From assembly GCA_014879735.1 (NCBI GenBank), contig JACSRN010000186.1, positions 1 to 50,918 of the forward strand: 50,918 nucleotides of DNA, written 5' to 3'. The position numbers were made by a program, and so were the translations under genes. Of the stretch, positions 24,688-33,773 are shown piece by piece; position 1 is the stretch's first letter; every line of letters begins with the position of its first letter. The stretch is from Paracoccaceae bacterium. GTDB taxonomy: Bacteria > Pseudomonadota > Alphaproteobacteria > Rhodobacterales > Rhodobacteraceae. The notes below the pieces were generated by a model. That model did no database searches, had not been told where the DNA came from, and saw nothing but the letters and a program-made list of their open reading frames with translations.

Positions 24688-26172
24688 ATGGAAGAATACG
24701 AAATCCTTCTGAAACTCGACAGGATCGAGAAGCGCTTTCCCGGCGTCCTGGCGTTGAAGTCGATCTCGCTCGACGTCCGCGCCGGTGAAGTGCAGGTGCT
24801 GCTGGGCGAGAACGGTGCGGGCAAGTCCACGCTGATGAAGATCCTGGCCGGCGAGCACGAGCCGACCGGCGGCACGATCGAGGTGGCCGGGCGCCGGGTG
24901 TCGGGCCTGACGCCCACGCTTGCGACCGAGCTTGGCATCGGGCTGGTGCATCAGGAACTGAGCCTTGTTCCCGCGCTGAGCGTGACCGAGAACATCTTTC
25001 TCGGTCGCATGCCCACGGGGGCGTTCGGCCGGATCGACTGGAAGAAGGCGCATGCCGATGCCCGCCACGCGCTGGAGGCGCTTGGCGTTGCCATCGACCC
25101 CACGGCCGAGGTCCGCACGCTGGAGGTGGCCGAGCAGCAGTTGATCGAGATCACCCGCGCGCTGGAACGCGGCCCGCGGATCCTGCTGCTGGACGAGCCG
25201 ACCTCGGCCCTGTCCGACAGCGAGCGCAGCCGGCTTTTCGACGTGATCCGCCTGCTGAAGCAGCGCGGCCACGGCATCATCTACATTTCGCACCACCTGT
25301 CGGAGATCCCGATGATCGCCGACCGGGTGACGGTCCTGCGCGACGGGATCGTGGTCGACACGCTGCCCGCGGCCGAGGCCGACGAGGAAACCGTGATTTC
25401 GCTGATGGTCGGTCGCCAGCTGGCCGAACAGTTCCCCAAGAGAACCGTGACCCTGGGCTCCCCCGCACTCGCGGCCGAGCATCTTGCCGCCGGCCATGCG
25501 CTGAAGGATCTGTCCTTTACCCTGCACCGCGGCGAAATCCTTGGGGTCTACGGGCTGATGGGCGCAGGCCAGGCCGAGATTGCCGGCGCGCTCTTCGGGC
25601 TGCAGCCGGCGCGGGCCGGCACGATCTCTGTCAACGGCGCGCCCGTCCACTTTCGCAGTTCCGCCGATGCCATTGCGGCCGGCCTTGGCCTTTTGTCGCG
25701 CGACCGCCGGCAGAGCCTGGTGCCGATGCAGCCGATCGGTCCGAACATCAGCCTGTCCTGGCTGGCGGGCAAGTCCCTGCTGTCGCGCCTTGACCTGCCG
25801 CGCGAGCGCGAGGAGAGCACGCGCTATGTCGCCGATCTGCGGATCCGGCCGGCCTCGACCACGCATAACCTGTTCTTCTACAGCGGCGGCAACCAGCAGA
25901 AGGTGATCCTGGCCCGCTGGATGTCGAGTGGTGCCAGCATCCTGATCTTCGACGAGCCGACACGCGGCATCGACGTGGGGGCCAAGGCCGAAGTCTTCGC
26001 GGTGATGAGCCGCCTGGTCGCGGAGGGGGCGTCGATCCTGATGATCTCTTCGGAACTGAACGAGTTGATCGGCATGGCCGATCGCGTGCTGGTGCTGCGC
26101 GGCGGGCGCATCTCGGCCGAACTGCCGCGCGCAGAGATCACACAGGAAAACCTCCTGCGATACGCAAGCTAG
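24688..26172 (+). CDS. Sugar ABC transporter ATP-binding protein (CUT2/RbsA type)
   Basis: A 494-residue double-ATPase chain that powers uptake of the sugar delivered by the 23357 protein. Domain 1 has Walker A GENGAGKST (40-48), a signature region VAEQQLIEITRAL and Walker B ILLLDEPTSAL. Domain 2 has the usual degenerate Walker A (GLMGAGQAEIAG), the signature SGGNQQK (from Ser399) and FDEPTRGIDVGAK. Length and domain layout match RbsA/XylG/AraG. The permease follows after 45 nt. Confidence 0.95.
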   Translation: MEEYEILLKLDRIEKRFPGVLALKSISLDVRAGEVQVLLGENGAGKSTLMKILAGEHEPTGGTIEVAGRRVSGLTPTLATELGIGLVHQELSLVPALSVTENIFLGRMPTGAFGRIDWKKAHADARHALEALGVAIDPTAEVRTLEVAEQQLIEITRALERGPRILLLDEPTSALSDSERSRLFDVIRLLKQRGHGIIYISHHLSEIPMIADRVTVLRDGIVVDTLPAAEADEETVISLMVGRQLAEQFPKRTVTLGSPALAAEHLAAGHALKDLSFTLHRGEILGVYGLMGAGQAEIAGALFGLQPARAGTISVNGAPVHFRSSADAIAAGLGLLSRDRRQSLVPMQPIGPNISLSWLAGKSLLSRLDLPREREESTRYVADLRIRPASTTHNLFFYSGGNQQKVILARWMSSGASILIFDEPTRGIDVGAKAEVFAVMSRLVAEGASILMISSELNELIGMADRVLVLRGGRISAELPRAEITQENLLRYAS

Positions 26173-26217
26173 GCCGCCGGACGGCGACCGGGATTTCAGA
26201 AGGGGATGGGAACGGAC

Positions 26218-27261
26218 ATGACAGCGGATAAGAATCCGGATCTCGCGGCAGAGGCTGCCGAAAACCGCAAGGCCAGGCTGCGGGGCATGATCTTCCAGGC
26301 CGGGCCGCTGATCGCGCTTGTGCTGCTGATGGCTTATCTTTCCTTCGCCTCGGAAAACTTCCTGACCTTCGACAATCTGTCCAACGTCGCGCGGCAATCG
26401 GCCTTCGTGGCCATCCTGGCGGTGGGGCAGACCTATGTCATCCTGACCGGCGGGATCGATCTGTCGGTCGCGGCCATCTCGGCGCTGGCCGCCTCGATCG
26501 CGGCCGTGCTGCTGACCCAGCCGCTGGTGCTGTTCGGGATGGATTTCGGCTATGTGCCGGTGCCGCTGGCGGTTCTGATCGGGCTTTGCGTCGGCATCGT
26601 CGCAGGTGGGTTGAACGGCTGGCTGATCTCGCGTTTCCAGATCCCCGATTTCATCGCCACGCTGGGCACGATGACAGCCTTCCGAGGCGCGGCGCTTCTT
26701 GTCACCGATGGGCTGCCCGTACCTTCGTTCAATGCCGGCCGGCAATTGCCGGAATGGCTGATCTGGCTTGGCGGCGGGCAGATCTTCGGCGTTCCGGTCA
26801 GCGCGCTGATCGCCTTGGTCTGCGCGCTTGCGGGCTGGTATGTGCTGCGCTTCACCACGCTGGGCCGCGCCATCTATGCCGTGGGCGGCAACCGTGCCGC
26901 GGCGCATTCCGCCGGCATCAGCATCGCGCGGACCAAGATCATGACCTATGCGATCTCGGGCCTGCTGGCGGCGATCGCCGGGATCATTCTGGTCGGCCGG
27001 CTGAACTCGGCCAATGCGCTGATGGCCGAGGGCGAGGAACTGCGCTCCATCGCCTCGGTGGTGATCGGCGGCACCAACCTCTTCGGTGGCGAGGGCGGCG
27101 TCTGGGGCTCGATCATCGGCGCGGCGATCATCGGCGTCCTTGGCAACGGCCTGAACCTTCTCGACGTCAGCCCGTTCTGGCAGCGCATTGCGCAGGGTGT
27201 GGTCATCGTCGTCGTCGTGATCTTCGATCAGTGGCGCCGCCGCACCATGACCCGGGTCTGA
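26218..27261 (+). CDS. Sugar ABC transporter permease (CUT2/RbsC type)
   Basis: Integral membrane protein of 347 residues with about eight to ten hydrophobic segments, including GPLIALVLLMAYLSFA near the start and AQGVVIVVVVIFDQWRRR at the end. Family motifs are ILTGGIDLSV, GLNGWLI, IATLGTM, the cytoplasmic loop RFTTLGRAIYAVGGNRAAAHSAGI and SVVIGGTNLFGGEGGVWGSIIGA. One permease gene is seen, so a homodimer is expected. Of two ATGs (26206 and 26218), the second has better spacing from AGAAGGGG. Confidence 0.94.
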   Translation: MTADKNPDLAAEAAENRKARLRGMIFQAGPLIALVLLMAYLSFASENFLTFDNLSNVARQSAFVAILAVGQTYVILTGGIDLSVAAISALAASIAAVLLTQPLVLFGMDFGYVPVPLAVLIGLCVGIVAGGLNGWLISRFQIPDFIATLGTMTAFRGAALLVTDGLPVPSFNAGRQLPEWLIWLGGGQIFGVPVSALIALVCALAGWYVLRFTTLGRAIYAVGGNRAAAHSAGISIARTKIMTYAISGLLAAIAGIILVGRLNSANALMAEGEELRSIASVVIGGTNLFGGEGGVWGSIIGAAIIGVLGNGLNLLDVSPFWQRIAQGVVIVVVVIFDQWRRRTMTRV

Positions 27262-27272
27262 GAGGGGCGACC

Positions 27273-28169
27273 ATGACGAACCGCCTGGGCCTGCATGCCA
27301 ATGTCTGGGTCCGCGACTGGACGCGCGATTCATGCACCCTTGCCGTGAACCGGACGGCCGAGCTTGGCTTCGACCTGATCGAGATCTCGGCCCCTGATCC
27401 GCAGGCGCTCGACATCGCCTTCACCGCGCGCGAACTGGAGCGGGCGGGGATCTCGGCCAATCTCTCGCTTGGCCTTGACGAAGCCTGCGATATCTCCAGC
27501 GGCGATCCGGTGCGGATGGCCGCTGGAGAGGCGCGGTTGCGCGAGGTGGTCGCCGCTGCGGCAGAGCTTGGCTCGACCCATGTCTGCGGCATCCTGCATT
27601 CCGCCTTTCGCAAATACAGCGAACCGCCCACAGCTGCCGGCATCGCCGGCGCGGTCGAGGTGCTGCGCCGCACCGGCGAAGAGGCCGGCCGGCACGGCAT
27701 CACCCTCGGGCTTGAGGTGGTGAACCGCTACGAAAGCAATGTGCTGAACACGGCGGGGCAGGCGGTCGAATTCTGCCATCGCATCGGCCTGCCGAATGTG
27801 AAGGTGCATCTCGACAGCTATCACATGAACATCGAAGAGGCGGATGCCGCCCAGGCCATCGTCGCCACCGGCGCCGATCTGGGCTATTTCCATCTGGGCG
27901 AATCGAACCGCGGCTATCTGGGTGCGGGTTCCGTCGATTTCCCGCGACTGTTCGCGGCGCTGGTGCGGATCGGCTATGACGGGCCGCTGGTCTTCGAATC
28001 CTTCTCCTCAACCGTGGTCGGCCAGCCGCTCTGCGGCATTCTCGGCATCTGGCGCAACCTCTGGGAGGACGGCGGCGATCTGGCGCGGCACGCCCGGCAG
28101 TTCATCGAGACCCAGTTGAAGACCGCCCGCGAGATCGGCGACGAGGCCCGCCGCTCGGCCCTGCCCTAG
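27273..28169 (+). CDS. Ketose 3-epimerase (D-tagatose/D-psicose 3-epimerase type TIM barrel)
   Basis: A 298-residue xylose-isomerase-like TIM barrel that moves the C3 hydroxyl of ketoses. The metal ligands Glu148 (GLEVVNRYE), Asp181 (HLDSYHMNIEE), His207 (GYFHLGESNR) and Glu242 (VFESFSS) have spacings of 33, 26 and 35, the same as Glu152, Asp185, His211 and Glu246 that I recall for Pseudomonas cichorii tagatose 3-epimerase. It is 11 nt after the permease gene, so the imported sugar or its keto form is probably epimerised first. Free ketose is the usual substrate, so kinases would act afterwards. Confidence 0.9.
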   Translation: MTNRLGLHANVWVRDWTRDSCTLAVNRTAELGFDLIEISAPDPQALDIAFTARELERAGISANLSLGLDEACDISSGDPVRMAAGEARLREVVAAAAELGSTHVCGILHSAFRKYSEPPTAAGIAGAVEVLRRTGEEAGRHGITLGLEVVNRYESNVLNTAGQAVEFCHRIGLPNVKVHLDSYHMNIEEADAAQAIVATGADLGYFHLGESNRGYLGAGSVDFPRLFAALVRIGYDGPLVFESFSSTVVGQPLCGILGIWRNLWEDGGDLARHARQFIETQLKTAREIGDEARRSALP

Positions 28170-28366
28170 GCCAAGCCGCGAAACCGGCCCTGCAGCACCC
28201 GTTCGCACCCCGGGCGATGAGAACAGCGGGCAAGGCCTCGGCACGGCCAAGAGGCGCGGGGACCGGCCGAATGCCCGCCCCGGAAAGTTCCGCAACAGCC
28301 GGGCGCCGGTCTGGGCCGGTAGCACGGCCGCGAACCGGGCCAGCCGCCGATCCCGTAGCGGCAGGG

Positions 28367-29311
28367 TTACGCCGGGCGGGAGGGCGCGCCGCTGGCGGAT
28401 GGCGTGCCCTGCATCTGTTCGAGCAGCCAGTCACGGAACAGTTCGGTACCGCGCTTGGCAGGTCTTTGCGCCGGCATGACCAGGTGGATCGCCTGACCGG
28501 AGCGCCAGACCTCGGGCAAGGGGGCCACAAGCTGGCCGCTGGCCAGATGGCCGCTGACCAGATGCCGCCAGCCGAGCGCGATCCCCTCGCCCTGCACGGC
28601 GGCCTCGATCGCGCCGAGCGCATCGGTGAAGACCACTTCCTCGCGCAGCCGCGCCACCGGCACGGCATGGTGTTCCAGCCATTCGCGCCAGCCCAGCCGG
28701 GTGCGGTGCCGTTCCTCGAAATTGAGCAGCGCATGGCGGGTCAGATCCGCCGGGCGCGACAGCGGCCCATGTGCGGCGGCATAGTCCGGGCTGCAGACCG
28801 GAAGCACCTCCTCGGTCACGAAATCCCAGACCTGCAGCCCCGGCCAGCGCCCGTTACCCAGCCGGGCGGACAGGTCGATGTCCTCCTCGGCCAGATCATG
28901 ATCGTCGCGGCTGGATTCCTCGATGCGCAGTGTCACGCCGGGATGTTTCGCCCGGAAATCCCGCAGCCGCGGCAACAGCCAGAGCTGCACGAATGCGGCA
29001 GAGAACGACACCCGCACCAGATCGCCCGCATGCTGCGGCTGCAGTGCGGCGATCACGCTGTGCAGATGATCGAAACTTTCCTGCACCTCGCGGTAGAGCC
29101 GCGCGCCCTCGGCCGTCAGTTCCAGCTGGTTGTGTTCACGCCGGAACAGCGTCAGCCCGGTCGAATCCTCCAGCAGGCGGATCGTCTTCGACACGGCCGG
29201 CTGGGTCACGTTCAGCTCTCGCGCCGCGGCGGTGAAACTGCGCCGCCGGGCTGCCGCCTCGAACGCAAAGAGATAATTCGCCGAAGGAACGAAAGCGCGG
29301 AGCCGGTGCAT
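28367..29311 (-). CDS. LysR-family transcriptional regulator (GcvA-like), divergent from the FAD/GcvT gene
   Basis: A 314-residue LTTR. The N-terminal winged helix reads YLFAFEAAARRRSFTAAARELNVTQPAVSKTI (13-44), followed by a substrate-binding domain of the GcvA type (FSAAFVQLWLLPRLRDFRAKHPGVTLRIEE, EGIALGWRHLV). It is divergent from the dimethylglycine-dehydrogenase-like gene with a 93-bp gap, the normal layout for an LTTR and its target. A palindrome covers its start codon, which suggests autoregulation. It is convergent with the epimerase gene. Confidence 0.92.
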   Translation of the reverse strand: MHRLRAFVPSANYLFAFEAAARRRSFTAAARELNVTQPAVSKTIRLLEDSTGLTLFRREHNQLELTAEGARLYREVQESFDHLHSVIAALQPQHAGDLVRVSFSAAFVQLWLLPRLRDFRAKHPGVTLRIEESSRDDHDLAEEDIDLSARLGNGRWPGLQVWDFVTEEVLPVCSPDYAAAHGPLSRPADLTRHALLNFEERHRTRLGWREWLEHHAVPVARLREEVVFTDALGAIEAAVQGEGIALGWRHLVSGHLASGQLVAPLPEVWRSGQAIHLVMPAQRPAKRGTELFRDWLLEQMQGTPSASGAPSRPA

Positions 29312-29325
29312 AAATTCAAGTTATG
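29309..29325. promoter_or_regulatory. Candidate LysR-type binding site in the divergent promoter
   Basis: CATAA-n7-TTATG, containing ATAA-n7-TTAT with the T-n11-A pattern of LTTR sites. It overlaps the lysR ATG (29311-29309). The other gene starts about 80 bp away. Confidence 0.5.
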
Positions 29326-29404
29326 ATCGCCCGGAGTTTTTGACAAGATCACAGCGGGCCGCAGCGGTTGTAGTCTGGCGCAAACGAGAACGGAGTGTGA
29401 CTCG

Positions 29405-31846
29405 ATGCAAACCCATGCAAGGGCAGTGGTGATCGGCGGCGGCTGTGTTGGTGCGGGCATTCTCTATGGCCTGGCCAAGCGCGGCTGGACCGATGTCGTG
29501 CTGCTGGAGCGGACCCAGTTGACCGCAGGCTCGACCTGGCATGCCGCGGGGCTGATTCCGACCTATGCGCGTTCGCGCAACGTCGGCCGGATGATCCAGA
29601 AGACCATCGAGATCTACGAGGGGCTGGAGGCCGAGACCGGCCAGCATGTCGGCTGGCACAAATGCGGCCAGCTTCGCATCGCCAATACCAAGGACCGGCT
29701 GGACGAATACAAGAGCTACATGAGCGTGGTCGGGAGCCAGGGCATCCGTGCCGAGCTGGTCGGCCCGGCCGAGGTGCGCAAGCTCTGGCCGCTGCTGGAA
29801 AACAACACGGATATGCTGGCCGCGCTCTACCACCCCGATGACGGCCATATCGCGCCTGCCGACGTGACCATGGCCATGGCCAAGGGCGCGCGCGACCTGG
29901 GCGCGAAGATCGAGCTCAACACCGAGGTGAAGGGCTTCCAGCGGCTGCCCTCGGGCGAATGGAAGATCCTGACCAACAAGGGCGAGATCATCTGCGAACA
30001 TGTGATCTGCGCCACCGGCAATTACGCCCGCCAGACCGGCGCCCTGCTGGGGCTGGAGATCCCGGCGATCCCGATCATCCACCAGTACTGGATCACCGAT
30101 GCGGTGCCGGAAATCGTGGAGCGCAAGCGCCAGGGCCTGCCGGAAATGCCGATCCTGCGCGACGAAGGGTACGAGGGCTATCTGCGCGAGGAAGGCGACG
30201 GGCTGATGTTCGGCCCCTATGAGCGCACCGAACACCTGAAGCTTTTCGCCGAGAACGGCGTGCCGGACTGGTTCGGTGCCGATCTGCTGGAAGAGGATTT
30301 CGACGCGGTGTCCTGGAATTGGGAACAGGCGCTGCATCTGGTCCCTGCGCTGTCGCGCGCCGGAATCAAGTCGAACGTGCGCGGGCCGTTCCAGATGACG
30401 CCGGACGAATTGCCGCTGATGGGCCCGGCCTGGGGGCTGGAAAACGTCTGGCTGGCCGAGGGCGTGCCGGGGGGCATCCTGTGGGGCGGCGCCATCGGCT
30501 ATTACCTGTCCGAGCGGATCGTCGAGGGCGGCAACAGCCTCGATACTTCGGAACTCGATCCGCGCCGCTTCGGCAGCTATGCCAACAAGGAATGGACCCG
30601 CCACAAGGTGCTGGAGGCCTGGGGCACCCATGCCGAACTGCATTTCCCCGACGAGGAGCGGCCCGCCGCGCGGCCGCAGAAGACCGCACCATCCTATGAT
30701 ATGCTGAATGCGCGGGGTGCGGTCTGGGGGGTGCTGAACGGCTGGGAAATGCCCAACTGGTATGCACCGCCGGGTGTCGAGGCCAGCGACCAATCGTCCT
30801 GGCGCTGGACCGACAACGGCAAGTATATCGGCCAGGAGGTTGCGGCCGTGCGCAATGCCGTGGGCCTTGTCGAAATGACCCCGATGACCAAGTTCGAGGT
30901 CTCCGGCCCGGGCGCCGAGGCCTGGCTCGACTGGGTGCTGGCCAACCGCCTGCCGAAAACCGGCCGCGCCAACCTCAGCCACCACCTGACGCCGCAGGGC
31001 GGTGTGCAGGCGGAATATGTCGTCGCCCGGCTGGCGGAGGACAGTTTCTACCTGATCTCGACCCCGCGCGCCGAACGCTGGAACTTCGACGATCTGTCCA
31101 AGTTGCTGCCGCGCGACGGCTCGGTCGACCTGCGCAATGTCTCGGAAGCGCGCGGCTGCTTCACGCTGGTCGGCCCCCGGGCGCGCGACGTGCTGCAGGG
31201 CCTGACCGAAACCGATCTGTCGAATGCAGCGTTTCCGCCCTTCGCGGTGCGGACCGGCACTGTTGCGCTGGCCTCGGATGTGCGGATGCTCCGGGTGAAC
31301 TACGAGGGCGAACTCGGCTGGGAACTCTACCATCCCCTCCCGTACCAGCGGGGTCTGCTGCAGGCGATTCTGGCAGCGGGAGAGGCGCATGGCCTGCGGC
31401 TGATCGGCAATCGCGCGCTGGAAAGCCTGCGGCTGGAGAAATCCTATCGCGCGATGTATCGCGACATGAATCCCGAACTCAGCGCCTGGGACAGCGGGCT
31501 TGATCGCTTCATGCGGCTGGAGAAAGGCGATTTCATCGGCCGCGACGCGCTGGTGCGGCTGAAGGAGGCCGGCATCGCGCGCCGCTCCGTCACGCTGGCG
31601 ATCGAGACCGATGGCGCAAGTTCGCTGATCTACGAGGGGGTCTATCACCGGGGCGAACTGGTCGGGCGGATCACCTCGGGCGGCTACAGCTGGACGCTGG
31701 GCCATGACCTGGCCCTGGCGCTTTTGCCGGTGGAACTGGGGCAGCCGGGAACCGGGCTTGAGGTGTCGATCCTTGGCGAAATGCGCAAGGCCCGGGTGGT
31801 GACGGAATCGCCCTATGACCCGGAAGGCCTGCGGGGCCGGATGTAG
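29405..31846 (+). CDS. FAD-dependent oxidoreductase fused to GcvT domain (dimethylglycine/sarcosine dehydrogenase type)
   Basis: An 813-residue fusion enzyme. The FAD site VIGGGCVGAG lies at 9-18. His46 in TAGSTWHAAGL is at the place of the covalent-FAD histidine of dimethylglycine dehydrogenases. The DAO domain runs to about 400 (YWITDAVPEIVE, PDELPLMGPAWGLENVWLAEG), followed by a FAO_M linker and a C-terminal GcvT/folate domain (VSGPGAEAWLDWVLANRLP, GELGWELY, KGDFIGRDAL, TSGGYSWTLGHDLALALL). It should oxidatively remove an N-methyl group and pass the C1 unit to tetrahydrofolate. The exact substrate is unknown. A related enzyme is encoded at 33774. Confidence 0.9.
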   Translation: MQTHARAVVIGGGCVGAGILYGLAKRGWTDVVLLERTQLTAGSTWHAAGLIPTYARSRNVGRMIQKTIEIYEGLEAETGQHVGWHKCGQLRIANTKDRLDEYKSYMSVVGSQGIRAELVGPAEVRKLWPLLENNTDMLAALYHPDDGHIAPADVTMAMAKGARDLGAKIELNTEVKGFQRLPSGEWKILTNKGEIICEHVICATGNYARQTGALLGLEIPAIPIIHQYWITDAVPEIVERKRQGLPEMPILRDEGYEGYLREEGDGLMFGPYERTEHLKLFAENGVPDWFGADLLEEDFDAVSWNWEQALHLVPALSRAGIKSNVRGPFQMTPDELPLMGPAWGLENVWLAEGVPGGILWGGAIGYYLSERIVEGGNSLDTSELDPRRFGSYANKEWTRHKVLEAWGTHAELHFPDEERPAARPQKTAPSYDMLNARGAVWGVLNGWEMPNWYAPPGVEASDQSSWRWTDNGKYIGQEVAAVRNAVGLVEMTPMTKFEVSGPGAEAWLDWVLANRLPKTGRANLSHHLTPQGGVQAEYVVARLAEDSFYLISTPRAERWNFDDLSKLLPRDGSVDLRNVSEARGCFTLVGPRARDVLQGLTETDLSNAAFPPFAVRTGTVALASDVRMLRVNYEGELGWELYHPLPYQRGLLQAILAAGEAHGLRLIGNRALESLRLEKSYRAMYRDMNPELSAWDSGLDRFMRLEKGDFIGRDALVRLKEAGIARRSVTLAIETDGASSLIYEGVYHRGELVGRITSGGYSWTLGHDLALALLPVELGQPGTGLEVSILGEMRKARVVTESPYDPEGLRGRM

Positions 31847-31880
31847 CCCCCCGTCAGGGCGGGCCGCTGGATGGAGGCGG

Positions 31881-31915
31881 GCAGGCGGGCAGCGATGGAT
31901 TTGCTGCCCGCCTGC
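31881..31915. terminator. Bidirectional terminator hairpin between convergent genes
   Basis: Perfect 13-bp stem GCAGGCGGGCAGC / GCTGCCCGCCTGC with a 9-nt loop, placed between the convergent stops at 31846 and 31922. No U-tract. Confidence 0.65.
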
Positions 31916-31921
31916 AGCCGG

Positions 31922-33475
31922 TCAATCCATCGGCTGTGCGCCGCCCGCGGCGGTCTTTGCCTCGATGAGCGGGATCAGGCGGTCGGCACGTTCGGCCGCC
32001 CCTTCCGGTGGAACAAAGTCGCGCAGGATGGACCGCCAGACATCGGTCGCGCGCATGTCCGAGGTCCGGGCGCCGGCTTCGGTCCAACTGCCGAAATTGT
32101 TCAGATCGGCCACGAGCGGCGCGTAGAATTCCGTCTGGTAGCGCTCCATCGTATGCCGGGTCTGAAAGAAATGCCCGCCCGGCGAGACCTCGGCAATGGC
32201 ATCAAAGCCGATTTCGGCCGGCGTACCCGAGGGCCGCGAGCACAGCTCGGCATATATCTGCAGCCCTTCGATGTCGTTGATGAATTTCTCATAGCCAAAG
32301 GTCAGCCCGCCCTCCAGCCACCCCGCGGTGTGGACGATCAGCGTGCCATGGGCCAGCGAGGCGCCCCAAAGGCCCATGGTGGTTTCCAGCGCGGCCTGCA
32401 TGTCCGGCGCATTGGAGGCGGATCCCGAGGCGGTGCGCCAGGGCAGGCCGATGTGGCGGGCAAGCTGGCCGCCGCCGATCTGCATCTTGAGATGCTCGGG
32501 CGTGCCAAAGGCAGGCGCGCCGCTTTTCATATAGGCGTTGGAGGAGAAGCCGCCATAGCTGACCGGCGCGCCGGCCCGGGCAACCTGGGTCAGGGCAATC
32601 GCGGCCAGTGCCTCGGCATGCTGCAGGGCCAGCGCCCCGGCCGGCGTGATCGGCGCCATGGCCCCGGCAAGACAGAAGGGCGTGACGATGGACATCTGAC
32701 CCGCGCGGGCAAAATCGATCAGGCCCCTGGCCATGGGGTTGTCCAGAAGCCTGGGGGAATTGGTGTTGATGATCGTGGTCAGCCAGACATCCTGCGCAAA
32801 CTCGGCGTCCGAAAGGCCAAGTGCCGTCTGCACCATCTCGAACCCGTCCTGAACCTGGGCCGGGCCGCGGGAAAAAAGGAACAGGGGCTTGTCGGAATTT
32901 TCAAGCTGGGTGCGGATGGTGGCATAGTGGCGCAAATGTACGGGTATGTCCTGCGGTTCCACGGTGGGGCCCTGGACATGGATCACGTCGAAGGCCTGGC
33001 AGAGCTGCGTGGTTTCGACATAGTCGCGAAGGGAGCCGGGGCGGCGGCCCCTGTCCCGGTCATTGGCATTGGGGCAACCCACCCCGGCCATGAAGATCAT
33101 TGATCCCTGGGCATAATCCTGGTCCCGGCGCGGGTTTGGCGCCCGAAGCCGCCATGACCCCGGTGCGGAGGCAAGGGCGGCGGCGATGATGTCGCGCCCG
33201 ATGAGGACCATGTCCTCCTGGACCCGGGCCCCCGCGGCGGCGAAAAGGTCGCGTGCCTCGGGCAGCAGGATGCGCATGCCCAACCGTTCCAGAACCGTCA
33301 GGGCGGTGTCATGGATCGCGGCCACCTCGTCTTCCGAGAAGACGGTCTGCGCAGGGAAAGGGTGGCGAAGCTGGCGGTAATCGGGCTGGCGCAGTATCTT
33401 GGCCGTGCCATCGCGGCCCCGGCGGCGCGCGCGGGCGGGGGATGCTGCCGGTGTCTCGGACAATTGTGACTCCAT
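31922..33475 (-). CDS. Trimethylamine methyltransferase (MttB) family protein, non-pyrrolysine
   Basis: A roughly 517-residue member of the MttB superfamily: FPAQTVFSEDEVAAIHDTALTVLERLGMRI at the N-terminus, the barrel segments STVTPF-like MSIVTPFCLAGAMAPITPAGALALQHAEALA and SDAP-like SNAPDMQAALETTMG, and the late FETAAEVSPGGHF-like region (AIAEVSPGGHFFQTRHT). No in-frame amber codon is present, so it is not the pyrrolysine enzyme; non-Pyl homologues include glycine-betaine, proline-betaine and carnitine methyltransferases. No corrinoid protein or methyl acceptor gene is nearby. Start chosen at 33475 with GATGAGG upstream; 33490 is an alternative. Located downstream of the FAD/GcvT gene after about 300 nt. 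Confidence 0.85.
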   Translation of the reverse strand: MESQLSETPAASPARARRRGRDGTAKILRQPDYRQLRHPFPAQTVFSEDEVAAIHDTALTVLERLGMRILLPEARDLFAAAGARVQEDMVLIGRDIIAAALASAPGSWRLRAPNPRRDQDYAQGSMIFMAGVGCPNANDRDRGRRPGSLRDYVETTQLCQAFDVIHVQGPTVEPQDIPVHLRHYATIRTQLENSDKPLFLFSRGPAQVQDGFEMVQTALGLSDAEFAQDVWLTTIINTNSPRLLDNPMARGLIDFARAGQMSIVTPFCLAGAMAPITPAGALALQHAEALAAIALTQVARAGAPVSYGGFSSNAYMKSGAPAFGTPEHLKMQIGGGQLARHIGLPWRTASGSASNAPDMQAALETTMGLWGASLAHGTLIVHTAGWLEGGLTFGYEKFINDIEGLQIYAELCSRPSGTPAEIGFDAIAEVSPGGHFFQTRHTMERYQTEFYAPLVADLNNFGSWTEAGARTSDMRATDVWRSILRDFVPPEGAAERADRLIPLIEAKTAAGGAQPMD

Positions 33476-33727
33476 GGGTTCTTGCCTCATCGCCTCATCG
33501 CCCCACCCGTCGCGGGAATGCCGGGGGACGGTAGCGGATCCTACGTCGCCGCAGGGCTGCCGCAACCGCACAAAACCACCCCCGATCCACAACCTGCAGT
33601 TATGGGTCGCGCCGCGCGGGACCAGGCGCATGTCGCTGCAACCGGATCGCCCGAACGGTCGCGCGCGGATGGCGCCGGATGGCCATGGACCGCCGGCTGC
33701 AGCGATGGCAAGGGCGGGGTCCGCCCC

Positions 33728-33767
33728 GCCGGGCCAAGGCCCGGCACCTGTTTGCCGGGCCAAGGCC
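33728..33767 (-). terminator. Hairpin and duplicated GC motif behind the second FAD/GcvT gene
   Basis: GCCGGGCCAAGGCCCGGC (33728-33745) is self-complementary, and GCCGGGCCAAGGCC recurs at 33754-33767, just beyond the stop at 33774 on the minus strand. Likely a terminator or attenuator before mttB. The rest of 33476-33727 shows no gene and no riboswitch I can recognise. Confidence 0.5.
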
Positions 33768-33773
33768 AGGCGC

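Noticed and set aside
24475-27333. Very long minus-strand ORF opposite the transporter operon
   Set aside because: Low-complexity shadow of three well-supported genes; no recognisable domain.
29321-31705. Long minus-strand ORF opposite the FAD/GcvT gene
   Set aside because: Antisense frame of the 29405-31846 gene, with no motifs.
31922-33475. Pyrrolysine-containing MttB
   Set aside because: The frame has no internal amber codon and reads through the family core without interruption.
33476-33773. Cobalamin or other riboswitch before mttB
   Set aside because: No B12-box or other conserved aptamer core found on inspection.
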